A stretch of DNA of 64,000 bases from Oribacterium sp. oral taxon 102 (GTDB taxonomy: Bacteria; Bacillota; Clostridia; Lachnospirales; Lachnospiraceae), in the NCBI RefSeq assembly GCF_013394775.1, contig NZ_JABXYT010000001.1:634501-698500 (forward strand), read 5' to 3'. The position numbers and the translations under genes were made by a program. The notes beneath the pieces were generated by a model. It was given only the letters and a program-made list of their open reading frames with translations. It did not search any database and was not told the DNA's origin. Positions 62,144 through 64,000 of the stretch are shown one piece after another. Every line of letters starts with the position of its first letter. The stretch's first letter is position 1.

Positions 62144-63094
62144 ATGTTCGATTTTGAAAAGCCAAACATTGAGATCAGTGAAATCTCAGGGGATGGAAGG
62201 TTCGGGAGATTTGTCTGTGAGCCGCTGGAAAGGGGCTATGGCAATACGCTCGGGAATTCTCTTCGCAGAATCATGCTTTCCTCTCTTCCTGGTGCGGCTG
62301 TCTCAGCTGTGAAGATCGACGGCGTATACCATGAGTTCTCGGAGCTTCCCGGTGTGAAGGAGGAGGTTTCGGAGATCATCATGCGCCTGAAGAGTCTGGC
62401 GATTAAGAACTCCGCTGCCTCCGACGAGCCGAAGGTAGCGTATATCGATTTTTCCGGAGAGGGTACAGTGCTTGCTTCGGATATCAAGGCGGATTCCGAG
62501 ATCGAGATCATGAATCCGGAGCTTCCGATCGCTACCCTTTCCGGAAAGGATGCGAAGCTCTATATGGAGCTTCATATCACCAAGGGAAGAGGCTATGTAG
62601 GCGCAGACAGGGCAAAGCAGTCCGAGGCGGGCGTGCTCGCGATCGACGCGGGCTACACGCCGGTCGAGCGTGTGAATATGTCGATCCAGAATACCCGAGT
62701 CGGGAATATGACCGATTACGATAAGCTGACGCTCGACGTCTTTACCAACGGGACAATGATGCCGGACGATGCGGTTTCGATGGCGGCGAGGCTGCTGCAC
62801 GAGCACCTTTCTCTCTTCGTCAATCTTTCCGACAACGCTGCCGTGGCGGAGGTCATGGTGGAGAAGCCGGACGATGAAAAGGGCAAGGTACTGGAGATGA
62901 ATATCGATGAGCTGGAGCTGAGCGTCCGTTCCTATAACTGCTTGAAGCGAGCGGGAATCAATACAGTTCAGGAGCTTTGCTCGAAGACCCCGGAGGACAT
63001 GATGAAGGTGAGAAATCTTGGCCGGAAGTCTCTGGAGGAGGTTCTGGCGAAGCTGAAGGAATTAAATTTGGCGCTTTCCAATGGGGAAGAGTAA
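62144..63094 (+). CDS. rpoA: RNA polymerase alpha subunit
   Basis: 316 residues. N-terminal dimerisation domain ([58 protein letters not shown]), flexible linker, and C-terminal domain ([55 protein letters not shown]) that binds UP elements and activators. Confidence 0.97.
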   Translation: MFDFEKPNIEISEISGDGRFGRFVCEPLERGYGNTLGNSLRRIMLSSLPGAAVSAVKIDGVYHEFSELPGVKEEVSEIIMRLKSLAIKNSAASDEPKVAYIDFSGEGTVLASDIKADSEIEIMNPELPIATLSGKDAKLYMELHITKGRGYVGADRAKQSEAGVLAIDAGYTPVERVNMSIQNTRVGNMTDYDKLTLDVFTNGTMMPDDAVSMAARLLHEHLSLFVNLSDNAAVAEVMVEKPDDEKGKVLEMNIDELELSVRSYNCLKRAGINTVQELCSKTPEDMMKVRNLGRKSLEEVLAKLKELNLALSNGEE

Positions 63095-63136
63095 GGAAAC
63101 CGGTAAGACTGAAAAGCACGGTGGAGGAAATCAAAA

Positions 63137-63673
63137 ATGGCAAAGTACAGAAAGTTAGGCAGAACAAGTTCTCAGAGAAAGGCGATGCTTCGCGCTCTGA
63201 CGACCGCAGTTTTGGAGCATGGCAGGATCTTCACGACCGAGGCGAGAGCGAAGGAAGTCCGCAAGCAGGTTGAGAAGCTGATCGCACTCGGCGCAAGAGA
63301 GAGGGACAACTTCGAAGAGGTTACCGTCAAGGCGAAGGTTGCCCGTAAGGATGCGGAGGGCAAGCGTGTCAAGGAGGTCGTAGACGGCAAAAAGGTCACG
63401 GTTTACGACGAGGTAGAGAAGACAATCAAAAAGGATAAGCCCTCACGGCTTGCCGCACGTCGTCAGATTCTCGCGATGACCTATGTTCCGACCTCTGTTC
63501 CTGCGGAGAATTCCGGCAGAAAGAGGAATACGAAGAAGATAGACCTTGCAAAGAAGCTCTTCGAGGAGTATGGTCCGAAGTACGCGGAGCGTAAGGGCGG
63601 CTATACCAGAATCGTGAAGGTCGGCCTCAGAAAGGGCGATGCAGCGATGGAGGTTCTCCTCGAGCTTGTCTGA
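63137..63673 (+). CDS. rplQ: 50S ribosomal protein L17, extended form
   Basis: 178 residues, against about 115-130 in most bacteria. The usual N-terminus (KYRKLGRTSSQRKAMLRALTTAVLEHGRIFTTEARAKEVRKQVEKLIALGAR) and C-terminus (KKLFEEYGPKYAERKGGYTRIVKVGLRKGDAAMEVLLELV) flank a charged insertion of about 50 residues (about 55-105) before the conserved ARRQILAM. The insertion has no stops or frameshift signs and is probably a lineage-specific extension. Last gene of the super-operon. Confidence 0.95.
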   Translation: MAKYRKLGRTSSQRKAMLRALTTAVLEHGRIFTTEARAKEVRKQVEKLIALGARERDNFEEVTVKAKVARKDAEGKRVKEVVDGKKVTVYDEVEKTIKKDKPSRLAARRQILAMTYVPTSVPAENSGRKRNTKKIDLAKKLFEEYGPKYAERKGGYTRIVKVGLRKGDAAMEVLLELV

Positions 63674-63770
63674 TCCCCGGATCGGGCGGACGCGGAGCAT
63701 GGCGCTACGGAACAGGCAGTGCAGGGCTTCGAACACTCTGCACTACAGAATTCAGATAAAGTTGCGAAGG

Positions 63771-63806
63771 AGAGGAGAGAGTCATACGGCTCTCTCCTCT
63801 CTTTCG
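63771..63806 (+). terminator. Terminator of the ribosomal super-operon
   Basis: AGAGGAGAGAG (63771-63781) pairs exactly with CTCTCTCCTCT (63790-63800), followed by CTTTCG. An 11-bp perfect stem; the T-run is short. Confidence 0.8.
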
Positions 63807-63831
63807 TAAAGGAAATGTAAGCGCTGCTGTC

Positions 63832-63860
63832 TTGCGCGGATCTCTGGGAATTATTATACT
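63832..63860 (+). promoter_or_regulatory. Promoter of the right-edge gene
   Basis: TTGCGC (63832-63837), 17-bp spacer, TATACT (63855-63860), 30 bases before the ATG at 63891. The stretch 63674-63890 contains only the terminator and this promoter. Confidence 0.65.
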
Positions 63861-63890
63861 AAAGGCAGTACGGCAGATTGGGGGCGGATT

Positions 63891-64000
63891 ATGAGAAGCA
63901 AAGCATACAGGGCGGCGATAGTTACAGCGATATTCCTTAGCCTGCTTTTTTCGGTGCAGACCTTTGCCAGGGACAGCTACAGCACGATTACCGGGGTGAA
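63891..64000 (+). CDS. Secreted or membrane protein, cut by window end
   Basis: Only 36 codons are visible. MRSKAYRAAIVTAIFLSLLFSVQTFARDSYSTITGV shows a basic start, a hydrophobic core and an A-x-A-like region, a classic signal peptide. GGGGGCGG before the ATG is its ribosome site. Nothing can be said of the mature protein. Confidence 0.6.
   Translation, partial: MRSKAYRAAIVTAIFLSLLFSVQTFARDSYSTITGV

Noticed and set aside
63816..63829. cre-like sequence TGTAAGCGCTGCTG
   Set aside because: It matches only the first 11 of 14 consensus positions and the 3' arm is wrong.
1..64000. CRISPR array, tRNA or rRNA genes
   Set aside because: No regularly spaced direct repeats and no cloverleaf or rRNA-like sequence were seen on either strand by eye.

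Overview
The window looks like a chromosomal segment of a Gram-positive, low-oxygen Firmicute of the Lachnospiraceae/Clostridia type. The main evidence is on the right. The S10-spc-alpha ribosomal operon has the Firmicutes gene order secY-adk-map-infA-rpmJ-rpsM-rpsK-rpsD-rpoA-rplQ and a zinc-type S14. A type II fatty acid cluster uses FabK. A DnaD/DnaI-like replication pair is present, sensor/regulator pairs are of the YesM/YesN type, and surface proteins carry choline-binding-like cell-wall repeats. No species can be named from sequence alone.

Region 1 (1 to about 27.05 kb) is AT-richer, mosaic and littered with insertion sequences and broken genes. It holds two sugar-utilisation loci. Locus A is a LacI-type regulator (483-1496), now separated by two intact insertion sequences (IS256 family, IS4/IS1634 type) from its probable target operon. 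That operon has a perfect palindromic operator, then a binding protein, two permeases, a GH116 beta-glucosidase-like enzyme and a GH32 beta-fructosidase. Locus B has a YesM-like histidine kinase, an AraC-type response regulator, two permeases, a binding lipoprotein, a nonsense-riddled oligogalacturonate-lyase-like pseudogene, a beta-lactamase-fold serine hydrolase and a beta-propeller protein resembling rhamnogalacturonan lyases. Together this suggests uptake and breakdown of pectin fragments. Between the loci lie an IS481-like remnant, a complete IS3 element with a programmed -1 frameshift site, and the C-terminal stump of a GH127 arabinofuranosidase. A group II intron reverse-transcriptase remnant sits at the left edge and a shattered ABC exporter at the right edge.

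Region 2 (27.06-36.16 kb) is abruptly GC-richer. A textbook promoter (TTGACA-N17-TATAAT), followed by two 17-bp palindromes 42 bp apart, leads into acpP-fabK-fabD-fabG-fabF-accB-fabZ-accC-accD-accA, most genes overlapping or nearly touching. A TetR-family gene and a strong terminator follow. fabH and a MarR-type regulator, often found at the head of such clusters, are not here.

Region 3 (36.2-47.1 kb) starts with an AT-rich stretch bearing several DnaA boxes upstream of dnaD- and dnaC/dnaI-like genes. Next come a PRPP synthetase, a membrane acyltransferase, a SAM-dependent methyltransferase, an intergenic stretch with a near-perfect 30-bp hairpin, and a perfect CcpA-type cre site ahead of a large secreted PL9 pectate lyase with cell-wall-binding repeats. 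A second secreted cell-wall-binding protein follows. The secreted PL9 enzyme fits the intracellular pectin-fragment genes of locus B.

Region 4 (47.1-63.8 kb) is the ribosomal protein super-operon, with a long structured leader. It is interrupted between rpsN and rpsH by about 430 bp packed with short hairpins, including an exact 23-bp direct repeat, and an internal promoter. A strong terminator closes it, and a truncated secreted-protein gene begins at the right edge. No tRNA, rRNA or CRISPR array was seen.
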